Source: a virus. Taken from it: DNA of 43,070 bases. A program made the position numbers and the translations under genes. The DNA is taken from positions 1 through 43,070 of IMG/VR virus record IMGVR_UViG_3300042691_043604; one strand, 5' to 3'. Positions 25,961 through 35,067 of the stretch are shown here, piece after piece. Position 1 is the first letter of the stretch, and each line of letters begins with the position of its first letter. The notes beneath the pieces are model-generated. The model did not search any database, had not been told where the DNA came from, and saw only the letters and a list, made by a program, of their open reading frames with translations.

Positions 25961-27250
25961 TTATGGAAGTGATTCTGTGGAAACATCTGCGTTAAGATTC
26001 TGAATAGCAAATTTGCCTGCTTGATAAAACAAAGCACCCGGACGTCCTTGGCTGTCTTTTTCTTTGCCTTTTTGACGCCACTCTTTTGCCTTGGCAGCTG
26101 GCAGCGAGTTGGCATAATCATCGCCGGTAGCTTTCAATTTGCTTACATCAACTTTGGCTGCGGCTTTCTTAAATTGTGCTGCAGACCCTTGCAGTGCAGG
26201 ATCAAGCGCAGTTTGTACACTTTGTGCAGTGGCAGTAGCAGTGCCAGTAATATTAGGTATTCCGGATAGTGCCTGTGTGTCAACTGCAACCCCACTACTG
26301 GAAACACTAACAGTGGGCAAAGCCGACTGCAAGTTTTGTGCTATAGACGAAACTCCACTTTGAGCAAGTTGCGAAGCTGCCTGTAGTGGCGCTGCTGCGG
26401 TGCTCAACAGTCCGCCCAGGTCACTGGCCAGCCCTGATGCAGCTGATACTAAACTACTTGTGTCAGTACTCATCAATCCTGTTATAGACGATAATCCTTG
26501 TTGTAAAGTAGGATTGGCGTCTTGAAATTGATAAGACACAGCCAGCATACCTGCTACTACTTCTTTTGTGTCATAATCTTTGATTGCCCCCGATTTTATA
26601 CCAGCGGTGTATTGTGCTAACAAAAATTTTTCCATGATGCGGTCTTGCACGTTCACATCAAAAATAAATTCTACTTCCGTGTTTACTCCGTCTTTGCCTG
26701 TATATGCAGCACCATTTGCAAATTTGTATCCGTAATTGATCAGAGTTTTGTTGTGTACTGCATATCTACCAATTCTGGGTGGCACATTGTATGTGCTATC
26801 ATTGTTGGTCTCCATAAAAGCAATCTGTACCATTAAAGCCTTGACATCGCTTTCCCGTAATGTGGGAATATCTTTTTTTACTTTAGGTGTTGGTGCTCCA
26901 ATTGGTGCAGCAGGATCATCGAGCAGACTTCTGGGAGCGCCTTGGCCAAATGCTTGTTTTCTGGCTTCTTCAATTCCAACATTATTAGATTGGCTTTTGG
27001 CCTGTTGTCCAGGTGCGGCACTGGGTGTACCAAGATTGGCAGTAATAGAGCCCACAGCATTGTTGATATTTGCCTGTACACCCGGAGGTAGATTGTTGGT
27101 CAATGTTAAAACTGTAGAAGCATTAACACCGCCTGACTCAAATGCACTAAACATGGCCGATGCTGTGCTTGCTCCTGCTTGTACTTGTGCAGTTGCCTGT
27201 GGATTATTTTGTACAATTTGATTGACCAATTGTGTTACATTAATAGCCAT
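25961..27250 (-). CDS. Tail-associated protein with lysozyme-like segment (candidate tail lysin)
   Basis: 429 aa from ATG 27250 (MAINVTQLV). A longer frame reaching 27352 would overlap gp5 by about 100 bases; the start used here has an AGGAC site and follows the gp5 stop after one base. Residues 1-130 are Ala/Gln/Asn-rich. Residues about 134-250 look like a transglycosylase/lysozyme fold: AFMETNN (E147 a candidate catalytic Glu), IGRYAVHNKTLINYGY, and AGMLAVSYQF, which resembles the AGLLAAAHLGG helix of phage lysozyme-like proteins. Residues 260-370 are Ala/Ser-rich low complexity and the C-terminus is Lys-rich with RPGALFYQAGKFA. It lies between gp5 and gp25, where a tail-tip lysin could ride in the virion. 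Enzyme activity is inferred from motifs only. Confidence 0.65.
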   Translation of the reverse strand: MAINVTQLVNQIVQNNPQATAQVQAGASTASAMFSAFESGGVNASTVLTLTNNLPPGVQANINNAVGSITANLGTPSAAPGQQAKSQSNNVGIEEARKQAFGQGAPRSLLDDPAAPIGAPTPKVKKDIPTLRESDVKALMVQIAFMETNNDSTYNVPPRIGRYAVHNKTLINYGYKFANGAAYTGKDGVNTEVEFIFDVNVQDRIMEKFLLAQYTAGIKSGAIKDYDTKEVVAGMLAVSYQFQDANPTLQQGLSSITGLMSTDTSSLVSAASGLASDLGGLLSTAAAPLQAASQLAQSGVSSIAQNLQSALPTVSVSSSGVAVDTQALSGIPNITGTATATAQSVQTALDPALQGSAAQFKKAAAKVDVSKLKATGDDYANSLPAAKAKEWRQKGKEKDSQGRPGALFYQAGKFAIQNLNADVSTESLP

Positions 27251-27251
27251 A

Positions 27252-28928
27252 TTATTCGTCCTGATTTTGATTGGGTTCGGCCAAGCCACTGCTGAGTTTT
27301 TTCTTGCCAGTTTGCCTTGACCAAGGTTCGTGTGTGGGCGTAAACGGAGCAATGCTGGCCAATCCGCTTTGTGGATCTAATTCCCAACGTTTGGTGTCTG
27401 GATTGAATCTAACATTATCTTGTTGATACAACTGCATGGCCGGATTGATCAATGGTTCTACTGGTGTAGGAGGGATCTTGGGATTTTCTGGCACTTTACC
27501 ATCGGTGTTGACATACACTTGTGCACCACCTTTAAACCATAGTTCTCCTGAAGTAACTTTCCATCCACTGGTTACACCCGAACTGGCATTGGTATTTGAG
27601 CTTATTATAAACTCGCTCTGTGAATTAAAAGTTACATTGCCTTGTGATCTAACATTGGTCCAACGAGACGATGTTATCATGGTATCTTGTGTTTTGATAT
27701 TGAAAAGACCTGCAGTTTCTATGCTGGCATTTAATGCTCTAATATCTATACTGCCGCCGCTGCGTAAACCAACCACACCTGCGTTGATATTGTATAAATC
27801 CTTGGCAGTGATAAGCTGCAAAGCAGTTTGCGATTCAATTGACGCACCTGCATACATTTTTATTGTGGATCCGGCATTAATGTTAACATTACCATCAGCA
27901 TGAAAATTCAAATCCATCTCAGATCGGAGATTTAAACTATCGCCACTGTAGATATTAATACTGCCCTTAGGCGTAAACTCCAACCAGGCAGTGCCTTTGT
28001 TGTTGATTATATATAAAACTTCGTTGGTATCATTGAACAATATCTGATGCCCGCCAGCTGATCTCAATCTTACAAGCTGGCTGTCTCCGTATAAGTCGCC
28101 ATCATCCATTACAAAAGTATGTCCGCCTCGACGTTCTGTTGGACGCCAATCTTGTATCTGTTCACCTTGATTGCCCAATTTAAGAGCATCATCTAACGAT
28201 TCTCTGTCGGGATATTTGTCAGTTATATCTGGAAATCCACGGCCAGGCGTGCTGAAGCCAAACACTCTACTGGGCGATTCTCTGGTGCTTGAACTGGTAA
28301 TTGTTCCTCGATCGGGATCAGTTTCCAAGCCTTGTTGGATAACAATATTTGATTGGTAAGTGTGTAAAACTCTATCCAATTCAAGATAATTTCGTGAAGT
28401 ATTTCGGTCTTCACTTTCTAAATTTACCTCACTGGCTGGCAAGAACACATCGTCGGCTGGTATATCTCGGTCGGCACCAAAAGTTGTGTCGAGTGTGATA
28501 AAAGTAGTGCCTGATGGTCTTGCTATTCCCGGTACCATGTGCGTGGATTCTACATTTTGAACACAAGCGAACCAAAATCCTCTACTGATATCTCCATTTA
28601 CAAAAGTAACCAACACTTGGTTTTCTAAGTCAGGCGGCACTGCCCAAAACCCATATGTTTGAGATTCGGTTCCAAAAGAATTAGGATCATCTACTCCGGG
28701 TTTGCCTACAGTGCTTCCAAAAAACGGACTTGCATAGCTAACAGTAATGTATGGCCCTGTTTCATCGCCTTGTAATTCAGATATCCAGACATCCAATCTG
28801 CCCAGGCGAGTGGGATCAACATTATTTTTGACTATGCCAATATATGGGCCGGGATCAATTTTAATCCCGGGAGTTGCATCCTTGTCGTAATTGGGATTGA
28901 CTTTGTTTGGTTTAATTGAATCTGACAT
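27252..28928 (-). CDS. gp5: Baseplate hub / spike protein gp5
   Basis: 558 aa. Residues about 20-135 form the OB-fold N-domain (GPYIGIVKNNVDPTRLGRLD, GFWAVPPDLENQVLVTFVNG) typical of gp5/VgrG spike proteins. Residues about 265-470 are the C-terminal triple beta-helix: GGHTFVMDDG, then repeating short strands such as GSINIYSGDSLNLRS and GNVNINAGSTIKMYAGASI. T4 gp5 (575 aa) carries a lysozyme domain between these parts; here the linker (about 140-260) shows no lysozyme pattern. The protein should form the central spike that pierces the outer membrane. It follows the 1318-aa hub-like gene with a 1-base gap and carries a GGTAT-type ribosome-binding site. Confidence 0.92.
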   Translation of the reverse strand: MSDSIKPNKVNPNYDKDATPGIKIDPGPYIGIVKNNVDPTRLGRLDVWISELQGDETGPYITVSYASPFFGSTVGKPGVDDPNSFGTESQTYGFWAVPPDLENQVLVTFVNGDISRGFWFACVQNVESTHMVPGIARPSGTTFITLDTTFGADRDIPADDVFLPASEVNLESEDRNTSRNYLELDRVLHTYQSNIVIQQGLETDPDRGTITSSSTRESPSRVFGFSTPGRGFPDITDKYPDRESLDDALKLGNQGEQIQDWRPTERRGGHTFVMDDGDLYGDSQLVRLRSAGGHQILFNDTNEVLYIINNKGTAWLEFTPKGSINIYSGDSLNLRSEMDLNFHADGNVNINAGSTIKMYAGASIESQTALQLITAKDLYNINAGVVGLRSGGSIDIRALNASIETAGLFNIKTQDTMITSSRWTNVRSQGNVTFNSQSEFIISSNTNASSGVTSGWKVTSGELWFKGGAQVYVNTDGKVPENPKIPPTPVEPLINPAMQLYQQDNVRFNPDTKRWELDPQSGLASIAPFTPTHEPWSRQTGKKKLSSGLAEPNQNQDE

Positions 28929-28929
28929 T

Positions 28930-31900
28930 TTATGCTATACCTGTTTTTTTGACTGTTTCTATTCGTGCAGTTTGTGCCTGGAAGAATTCTGTAGTTTCCT
29001 TTTGTAGCCTTGATAACTGGGTTAATAGTTTTAGTTTATCTAAGCCTGTATCGCTACCAACTTCTGTGTTTGTTTTAAAAGTTTTTGTTGCCAATTGAAC
29101 TATTTGATCAGCTTGTGCTTTCAAGGTTGCCTGAAACTCTTGCCTTAAAGCAATTACCTTCTCGGCTTTTTCTTCTACACTCAGCGTGTTATCATTTCTT
29201 ATTCTGGTGATTTCAGCGTTAAACACCGGAATTTGAGCAGCGCGATCTCTCACTAAATCGTTATATTCGGCTTGAAATTCATCAAGGGCCAATCTTGGAT
29301 CTGGAGGCGCCTTTTCTTGGGGCGCTATAGCCGGTGCATCATTGGCATTGCTGGGTGCTGCTGCGGTTGGTTGCGGAGATGTGGCCACTGTGCCTGCGCC
29401 TGCTTGTGTTGCTATTGGATTAGTTGCAGGTTGTGCTGCGGCATTTTTCAAGTCAGCCAACTGAGTTGAATTTACCCCGGTGCTATCAACCAATTGATTT
29501 TGTTGTGACGCTGCTGCTGGAGTTGGTGTAGTGGTCTCGGTGGCGGCCACAGTGGCCTGCAGTTCAACCTTGGGCGAAAGTCGTGGTGTATCGTCGTAGA
29601 ACAAATCGTTTGGCATTTTTACAAGATCAAGTGTTTGTTCAAATTTTCCGCGATTGAAATCGCTTTTTACCTTGAGCACTTTGTAAACACCACTGAATGT
29701 GGAATCAGTCATTTTACCGTTGCTTAATTTTATTTGCTTGTTTGTAATACCAGTTGTGTCATCAATGTCCACTGCACTTTTGACCAAAAGTTGAACAAAA
29801 ACCTGTTCTTGATCAAAAATAATTTGTCCTGTGTCTGGATTGATTGGCACCGTTTCGCTGTTGTTTTCGCCCGATGATTTACTGATAATGGTATTTTGAT
29901 AATCTGGACTCATGGGATTATAGTAAATGTCATCCTGTTTGATGAATGCCGGATCACCGATGATTCTTAACTGCACATTCAACATATCCCCGCCCGGGCG
30001 GGTGTAAATGCTGTCGGCAATATCAGCCACCGCACTGGAATCCGGTTTTGCAGTTCTGTTCATTTGTCCTGCACCTTTGGCATTTACACCCACCGGTTTA
30101 TATGTGGTGGGCAAATCCAAGTTACGTTTAGGGTTGGAATTTTTAGGGTCTACATCTCTTTGTACATTATCCTCGTTTTCCAACGGGTTACTATAGCTTG
30201 CTGCTGTGGCTGTTTTGCTGTCTTGATAGGCAGTGATTGCAGTGAAATACAAACTATCAAAATCAATTTCAATGCTCACTATGTCTTGATTCAATCCTGT
30301 GTAAAGATAATTGTATGCTCTTACAATTTTACTTTTGTTGATTCGTGTTTTAGCAAAATCAGGATGATATGCATTTGCTGTTCGATAAGGCACAATTGAA
30401 TATACTGCGGTTTTACTATAGGCATTGGCACTATCATCAAATCCATTCATGTATATTTGTGGTACAATTTTGTACCAGTCTAAAAATTTGTATTTGTTTA
30501 GCTCTGCTTCGGCTTCGCGTAATTCTCTGAGACGCTGTTCTTTATCTGCAGTATTTTGATTGGGATCATTAAGTAAATCACTTCGGTTGGCAATGATTTC
30601 TCTATTTCGTGCTATGGCTTCTTTGGCATCTTTCACTTGATCGGTAATGTATGCACTGCTTTGCATTATTCTATCAATCAGTTGCACAATGTTTATTCCA
30701 GGATTAATATTAAAACCTTGTTTAGTTTTGCCTTCGGGTAATTTTGCTGTGGCAGTAGTTTTGAAGGCTTGACCAGGTTCGGTCATTGGCATAGTGCGAG
30801 CTTCAGCAAATTTTTCATCAACTATTTTGCTTTTTTGTATTCGTGGGTCTGCAATATTGAAAGCAATCAAAGCTGGTGGTAATTTAAATGTTTTTCCCGA
30901 GCCTGACACCCCACGCATGAACGTGTTAAAGCCTGCTGGATAACTTTTTGTTGTATAGGTATATGTTGCCCTTAATCGATTGCGTTCTTCGGTAAGTTCT
31001 GCTGCTGTTGGTTTAGTACCAGAATTTTTTTCGGTTTGTTCTGCTGCCCATTTACTTAGTTCGCTTTCTACTCGTTCTTCGTTTTGGGCCACTTCAGATG
31101 AGAAAATTTTAGCTATTTCGTTGTTGCTGTCAAAAAATTCTCCAACAGTTCCTGCTTGTACACTCAATGCAACCGGTAAGGAAGCTATAGAATCCGAAAA
31201 AGCAGTATGGTTGTAAGGTACAGCTCTGCATCTATATTCCGTGCCTCCGGTTCCGGGCTTGATTTTCATTTCTATAATTTTTATGGCCACACGTTTTCTA
31301 TCTATTCTAATAGAATTGTTTCGTGACTCAGTCACATTTGATAAAAAATCTACTTCAAGTAGATACGGTTGATCTATGTAATTGGGGCAATTGACCGGAG
31401 GCATCATACACGCACTTTGCAATCTATCTAACAGTGTCATGCCATAAGGTTCTACTATGTTGAATGTAATTTCAATAGCATTACTGGCCTTGGTTTTGGA
31501 GTTTAATCCTACCACCGTGGTCATGCTGAGATTTTCAATAAAAAAATCTTCCATGAAATCTGGATGTCTACCTGTGCGTTTGGCTTTTGCCACATCCTTG
31601 AGCGGCTGTTCTTCAGCAAAGCCACCACCGCTGCTGATAAGAGCAAATTTTGGTTCAAAACTTTTTGGACGTTCTATCATTTCTGTGTAGTCCATGGCTG
31701 ACAGGAGGTACAATGTGATCCTGTAGGTACTACTGGTGTAATCATGCAGTGCATTCTTTTTGGCTTTGGCCAATTTGAGTGACAATTCTTTTTGTTTGTC
31801 ACTGTCTGACTTGCCAGTATCAACTGGTTTACTGCTGCTTGTGGTTCCAATTATGCTGTCTTGTTTGCGTTTTTCTAAATTTTTTCCTGCTTCAACCGAG

Positions 31901-32886
31901 TTGCTTTCGCTGCCTGCTGCCGCGGGAAATGCATTTGGCGGTAATTCATCGGCATTAGCTGCTCTATTTTCGTTATTTCGAATTCTATCTGCTTCCGCTG
32001 TGCTTACAGTAGCAGCAGGTACAATCAATGGGTTGGGATCAGTAGTGGTAGTTGGTTGGTTGTTACCGGCACCCACTTGCGGGGTGAGATTTTCATTTTT
32101 TAACTTGTCTTCGGCTGTTTGTCCGTCGGCTTGATTTTTCGCAGCTTGATTGTCAGTTTGTGCACCGTCGTTGGGTACTTGAGTGCTGCTGGTATTCGGC
32201 CGTATTGTTATTTCTTCGTATTGATTTTGTGGCGGCGGGCCAAGGGCATCACGGTTGGTGGTGACATTGAAATTTTTGCCTTCGGCTTCGGCTGCACGTA
32301 ATGCTTTGTTTTTTTCTCTAAAATTTGCGTTCTCTAAGCCAAGAGATCTTAGATATTCGTTTTTGGCGTCTTGAGTTGCTTTGTCGTCGGCTTTGTAGGC
32401 TTGACTGTTCTTGTCGGTCCAGGCCGACATCTCGGCAGTCATTCGTGTTTCACGTGAGCCGCCGCCGGTAACAGTGGTTGTAACTTCGCCTCTTGTGGCA
32501 GCAGGGCCGGTAGTTTCAGCTTTGTCTTCTTCGTCGCTCCAACCTTTTTTAGCTGCGGCCTTTTCGTCTTCTCTCTTTTTTCGTAATCGCTCTAAGTTTT
32601 TCTCGCGGTCAACTCTGATTTCTTCGTCACGGCGTGCTCGTCGTTCTTCTGCTTCTTGTGTTCGTCTTTGATCTTCTGCTAATCTTGCTTCTTCTTCCTC
32701 TTTGGTTCTGACTTCAATGGTATCGAATGCTTTTGTAACTCGACCTTTGTCATCCAATTGATACAAGCCATACTCTTCTTCGGTAATACCAGCACGATTA
32801 AAGGCGTCGTCTTCGCTGTACCCACCATATATGTACCTGTTTACATCATCAAGTTTTTTTTGACTAAATCTTAGCTCTTTTGGCAA
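28930..32886 (-). CDS. Large baseplate hub-like structural protein (TTG start)
   Basis: 1318 aa. The first in-frame start with a good GGAG site (6-base spacing) is TTG at 32886, one base after the gp53 stop; no nearby ATG exists. Residues 1-130 are highly charged and helical (runs such as RRTQEAEERRARRDEE), 140-380 are Gln/Asn/Thr/Ala-rich and probably disordered. About 380-1130 is the folded core: YRITLYLLSAMDYTEMIERP, MEDFFIENLSMTTVVGLN, and near its end GVYKVLKVKSDFNRGKFEQTLDLVKM, a pattern seen in hub proteins of the gp27/gpD fold. The last ~180 residues are Ala/Pro/Gln-rich then coiled coil. Its place right before gp5 fits the gp5 partner (gp27 role in T4), though it is more than three times the size of gp27 (391 aa). 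Function by position and one motif. Confidence 0.65.
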   Translation of the reverse strand: MPKELRFSQKKLDDVNRYIYGGYSEDDAFNRAGITEEEYGLYQLDDKGRVTKAFDTIEVRTKEEEEARLAEDQRRTQEAEERRARRDEEIRVDREKNLERLRKKREDEKAAAKKGWSDEEDKAETTGPAATRGEVTTTVTGGGSRETRMTAEMSAWTDKNSQAYKADDKATQDAKNEYLRSLGLENANFREKNKALRAAEAEGKNFNVTTNRDALGPPPQNQYEEITIRPNTSSTQVPNDGAQTDNQAAKNQADGQTAEDKLKNENLTPQVGAGNNQPTTTTDPNPLIVPAATVSTAEADRIRNNENRAANADELPPNAFPAAAGSESNSVEAGKNLEKRKQDSIIGTTSSSKPVDTGKSDSDKQKELSLKLAKAKKNALHDYTSSTYRITLYLLSAMDYTEMIERPKSFEPKFALISSGGGFAEEQPLKDVAKAKRTGRHPDFMEDFFIENLSMTTVVGLNSKTKASNAIEITFNIVEPYGMTLLDRLQSACMMPPVNCPNYIDQPYLLEVDFLSNVTESRNNSIRIDRKRVAIKIIEMKIKPGTGGTEYRCRAVPYNHTAFSDSIASLPVALSVQAGTVGEFFDSNNEIAKIFSSEVAQNEERVESELSKWAAEQTEKNSGTKPTAAELTEERNRLRATYTYTTKSYPAGFNTFMRGVSGSGKTFKLPPALIAFNIADPRIQKSKIVDEKFAEARTMPMTEPGQAFKTTATAKLPEGKTKQGFNINPGINIVQLIDRIMQSSAYITDQVKDAKEAIARNREIIANRSDLLNDPNQNTADKEQRLRELREAEAELNKYKFLDWYKIVPQIYMNGFDDSANAYSKTAVYSIVPYRTANAYHPDFAKTRINKSKIVRAYNYLYTGLNQDIVSIEIDFDSLYFTAITAYQDSKTATAASYSNPLENEDNVQRDVDPKNSNPKRNLDLPTTYKPVGVNAKGAGQMNRTAKPDSSAVADIADSIYTRPGGDMLNVQLRIIGDPAFIKQDDIYYNPMSPDYQNTIISKSSGENNSETVPINPDTGQIIFDQEQVFVQLLVKSAVDIDDTTGITNKQIKLSNGKMTDSTFSGVYKVLKVKSDFNRGKFEQTLDLVKMPNDLFYDDTPRLSPKVELQATVAATETTTPTPAAASQQNQLVDSTGVNSTQLADLKNAAAQPATNPIATQAGAGTVATSPQPTAAAPSNANDAPAIAPQEKAPPDPRLALDEFQAEYNDLVRDRAAQIPVFNAEITRIRNDNTLSVEEKAEKVIALRQEFQATLKAQADQIVQLATKTFKTNTEVGSDTGLDKLKLLTQLSRLQKETTEFFQAQTARIETVKKTGIA

Positions 32887-32887
32887 A

Positions 32888-33193
32888 TTATACTCCTAAG
32901 TCTTGTTGGAGTGTGGCCTTTTTGGGAATGTATATTTGTACTCCGGCGCGGAAGTCAAACAAGGGATCTTTGAGCACATTGGGATTACGCACAGCAAATA
33001 CCCACCATAGCGCACTGTCACCGTACAAGTCCGATGCCAGTATATCTGGTCTGAATTCATATACTTTGTCTATCTCATACAGTACGTCATCTTCTTTTTT
33101 GGTTATAGGTCGATTGACCATGACGTCTAAGAAGTTACCAAATGTCCTGGTTTGGGCATACGGACTGCTACTTGAATACGCTACCTTGGCCAT
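32888..33193 (-). CDS. gp53: Baseplate wedge protein gp53
   Basis: 101 aa. The sequence FRPDILASDLYGDSALWWVF followed by AVRNPNVLKDPLFDFRAGVQIYIP is the gp53 signature of marine T4-like phages; the end resembles a LysM-like fold. T4 gp53 is 196 aa, so this is the short form. gp53 binds gp6/gp25 in the baseplate inner ring. The ATG overlaps the stop of the upstream gp48-like gene as TAATG, indicating translational coupling. Confidence 0.9.
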   Translation of the reverse strand: MAKVAYSSSSPYAQTRTFGNFLDVMVNRPITKKEDDVLYEIDKVYEFRPDILASDLYGDSALWWVFAVRNPNVLKDPLFDFRAGVQIYIPKKATLQQDLGV

Positions 33194-34092
33194 TAGAGCA
33201 TTCCTTTGGTAATCATGTCGCCTCTTGCAAATGCAGCAAAATCAAATTCTCTTTGCTTGGTACGACTAAACACCGGCTGCAATGTAATAGAAATTGTGCT
33301 TACCAAAGGAAGTCGTGTTTTTGCAGGTAATTCTGCTGTTTCTGTTGTTATTGTGCCTGCACCAGTTTTGGTGGTAGGCAGTTTTGTTGCGGCGTCAATT
33401 GTGGTTTTTGTGGTGGTCTTGCTTTGATAAGTCATTTCAAGATAATCAACGTCGTTTGGCATGGTGTGTGAAAATTGAGTAAGTAGGCAAGGTACATGGG
33501 GTAAATAATGAGCACCAAATCCATCTAAATACAAGATGGGTGGCGGAGATCCTTGATAAATTCCAGAATTTCCGTAAAACATTTTTGTAGCAGCTCTAAA
33601 GAAATAAAGTACACCCAAAAGATACTGTGCATCAAATTCGTTTTGTACAGAAAATTCACCGTTTATTTGAATTGCCTGCACTTCGCTGGCTTCATAAAAA
33701 TAATTTGTGTAGTTTGAGTGTGTAAGTGGCTGTGATCCATATCTTGCTTGGTACGCCACAGTAACTTGAGGAACGTAAGGAAAAATGACTCCATCTGTAT
33801 CTTTAAGCAAAGACATCACGCCAGGGTTCGGATCTCTATATAATATTTTTGCAGTGGGTGCCACGCTAATTCTAACACGCCATTCTTCGCCAGATCTATC
33901 AAAACCAACGGTGGGTGCTTGGGTCGCAGACATTCCAGCTGTTCGTGCTGTCCCGTCAGCTTGTAATCCGGCTTTCATTAGTCTTGAATCTTTTGGATCT
34001 CCTGAACCCGAAACTGCTGTTGATACTTGTTGGTTGCTGGGTATCGTAGGAGTTGCAAATATTCCCACTTTTGAATCTTCTACTACAGGCAT
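33193..34092 (-). CDS. gp48: Baseplate/tail-tube cap protein, gp48-like
   Basis: 299 aa, first gene of the minus-strand block. Conserved segments: GVIFPYVPQVTVAYQARYGS, LTHSNYTNYFYEASEVQAIQ, and FDAQYLLGVLYFFRAATKMF. They match a protein that in T4-like marine phages is placed as tail-tube cap/baseplate component (gp48 or gp54 equivalent); I cannot decide between the two by eye. It would sit on the hub and start tail-tube polymerisation. The ATG at 34092 has a strong GAGGA site, and a late-promoter-like box lies at 34117-34124. The C-terminal third contains a Thr/Lys-rich low-complexity linker. Confidence 0.6.
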   Translation of the reverse strand: MPVVEDSKVGIFATPTIPSNQQVSTAVSGSGDPKDSRLMKAGLQADGTARTAGMSATQAPTVGFDRSGEEWRVRISVAPTAKILYRDPNPGVMSLLKDTDGVIFPYVPQVTVAYQARYGSQPLTHSNYTNYFYEASEVQAIQINGEFSVQNEFDAQYLLGVLYFFRAATKMFYGNSGIYQGSPPPILYLDGFGAHYLPHVPCLLTQFSHTMPNDVDYLEMTYQSKTTTKTTIDAATKLPTTKTGAGTITTETAELPAKTRLPLVSTISITLQPVFSRTKQREFDFAAFARGDMITKGML

Positions 34093-34116
34093 ATAATTTT
34101 CCTCTTGCTTTTTTAT

Positions 34117-34124
34117 TATTTATT
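34117..34124 (-). promoter_or_regulatory. Putative T4-type late promoter at the divergent junction
   Basis: Minus strand reads AATAAATA, 7 of 8 to TATAAATA, 25 bases upstream of the gp48-like ATG and before its GAGGA site. It lies in the 64-base gap between the two divergent blocks, so it is the natural start of the structural operon. The same gap must hold any promoter for gp55; I see no clear -35/-10 pair for it. The gap also has AAGGA at 34147-34151 as the gp55 ribosome-binding site. Confidence 0.55.
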
Positions 34125-34156
34125 TGCTAAATTAACAGCGTATTTTAAGGAATTTA

Positions 34157-35029
34157 ATGAAACACAACTATCTAAATAACCGTGATATTCTTAAAGAAAT
34201 TCACAAAAGTAAACTTACCTACTGTAGTTTTTCGTTGCCCGAAGATGGTGATTACGATATCATACTACCAAGTATAGACAAAATAAACAAAAAAAACATC
34301 ACAGAAGGACGCAAACTACGAGCAGAACGACTGGCCAGAGCAGCATATGATGCGGCGCAGGCCGTTTCAACTGAAAAATTAAAACTTGAAAATTTTGCTA
34401 TAAAACCCAGCAAGATCGCCGACACAGATGTGGTATTTAGAATAATGACCTGGAGTCATGTTCCGCAAGACACATCTAAAAAGAAAAAAGTCATTGATGA
34501 TGAGGAAAATGTGCTTACTGAGTATGACGATCAGTCGGCAGATTCTGCTCCTGCCAAATATGTCAAATGTAATTTTCCTCCTTTTCAACATTATAAAATT
34601 AACAGCGACGGTAGTACATATTGTGTAGGTAAAAGTCACTGGACAGGTGATTTAGAAAAAGGGCAGTTCTGTAAAGAGCACGGAACAATGACTAAAAAAT
34701 TAGCTCATATGTTTATGAAACTGTGCGAACGTTATGCTACACGTAGCAACTGGCGCGGCTACACTTACAACGATGAAATGCGTAGTCAAGCATTGCTTCA
34801 ACTCTCTCAGATAGGACTACAATTTGATGAAAGCAAATCACAAAATCCTTTTGCTTATTATACTGCTGCTATCACTAATTCCTTTACTCGAGTCCTTAAC
34901 ATCGAAAAGCGGAATCAAAATCTTAGAGATGATATTTTGGAAATGAACGGCCTTACTCCAAGTTATACCAGACAAGGTATGGGATCTTGGGGAGGTAATC
35001 CACAATCTGGCGATTATAGCGACGATTAA
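34157..35029 (+). CDS. gp55: Late transcription sigma factor gp55
   Basis: 290 aa. The C-terminal ~130 residues carry the gp55 signature of marine T4-like phages: LAHMFMKLCERYATRSNWRG, YTYNDEMRSQALLQLSQIGL, and NPFAYYTAAITNSFTRVLN, ending with SYTRQGMGSWGG. This is a reduced sigma-70 region-2-like fold that directs host RNA polymerase to late TATAAATA promoters, in T4 with the sliding clamp and gp33. T4 gp55 is 185 aa, so this protein has an N-terminal extension of about 130 residues. A Cys/His set (CNFPPFQH, YCVGKSHW, FCKEHG) lies in the middle and could bind zinc. AAGGA lies 5 bases before the ATG. It is transcribed divergently from the late genes it should control. Confidence 0.9.
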   Translation: MKHNYLNNRDILKEIHKSKLTYCSFSLPEDGDYDIILPSIDKINKKNITEGRKLRAERLARAAYDAAQAVSTEKLKLENFAIKPSKIADTDVVFRIMTWSHVPQDTSKKKKVIDDEENVLTEYDDQSADSAPAKYVKCNFPPFQHYKINSDGSTYCVGKSHWTGDLEKGQFCKEHGTMTKKLAHMFMKLCERYATRSNWRGYTYNDEMRSQALLQLSQIGLQFDESKSQNPFAYYTAAITNSFTRVLNIEKRNQNLRDDILEMNGLTPSYTRQGMGSWGGNPQSGDYSDD

Positions 35030-35067
35030 GTTTGACTTTACTGTTTAGAAAATAGTAAAATAATACG

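Noticed and set aside
26736-27221. Plus-strand open frame of 161 codons opposite the lysozyme-like gene
   Set aside because: It is fully antisense to a gene with good start, Shine-Dalgarno and domain motifs; the Ala/Gly-rich codons opposite create the long frame. No ribosome-binding site or known motif.
27251-27352. N-terminal extension of the 429-aa protein (starting MLRLRPHTN)
   Set aside because: It would overlap gp5 by about 100 bases in another frame, while ATG 27250 has an AGGAC site directly after the gp5 stop.
35030-35067. Promoter or terminator in the 38-base gap between gp55 and gp47
   Set aside because: No stem-loop with T-run and no convincing -10/-35 or late box could be seen.
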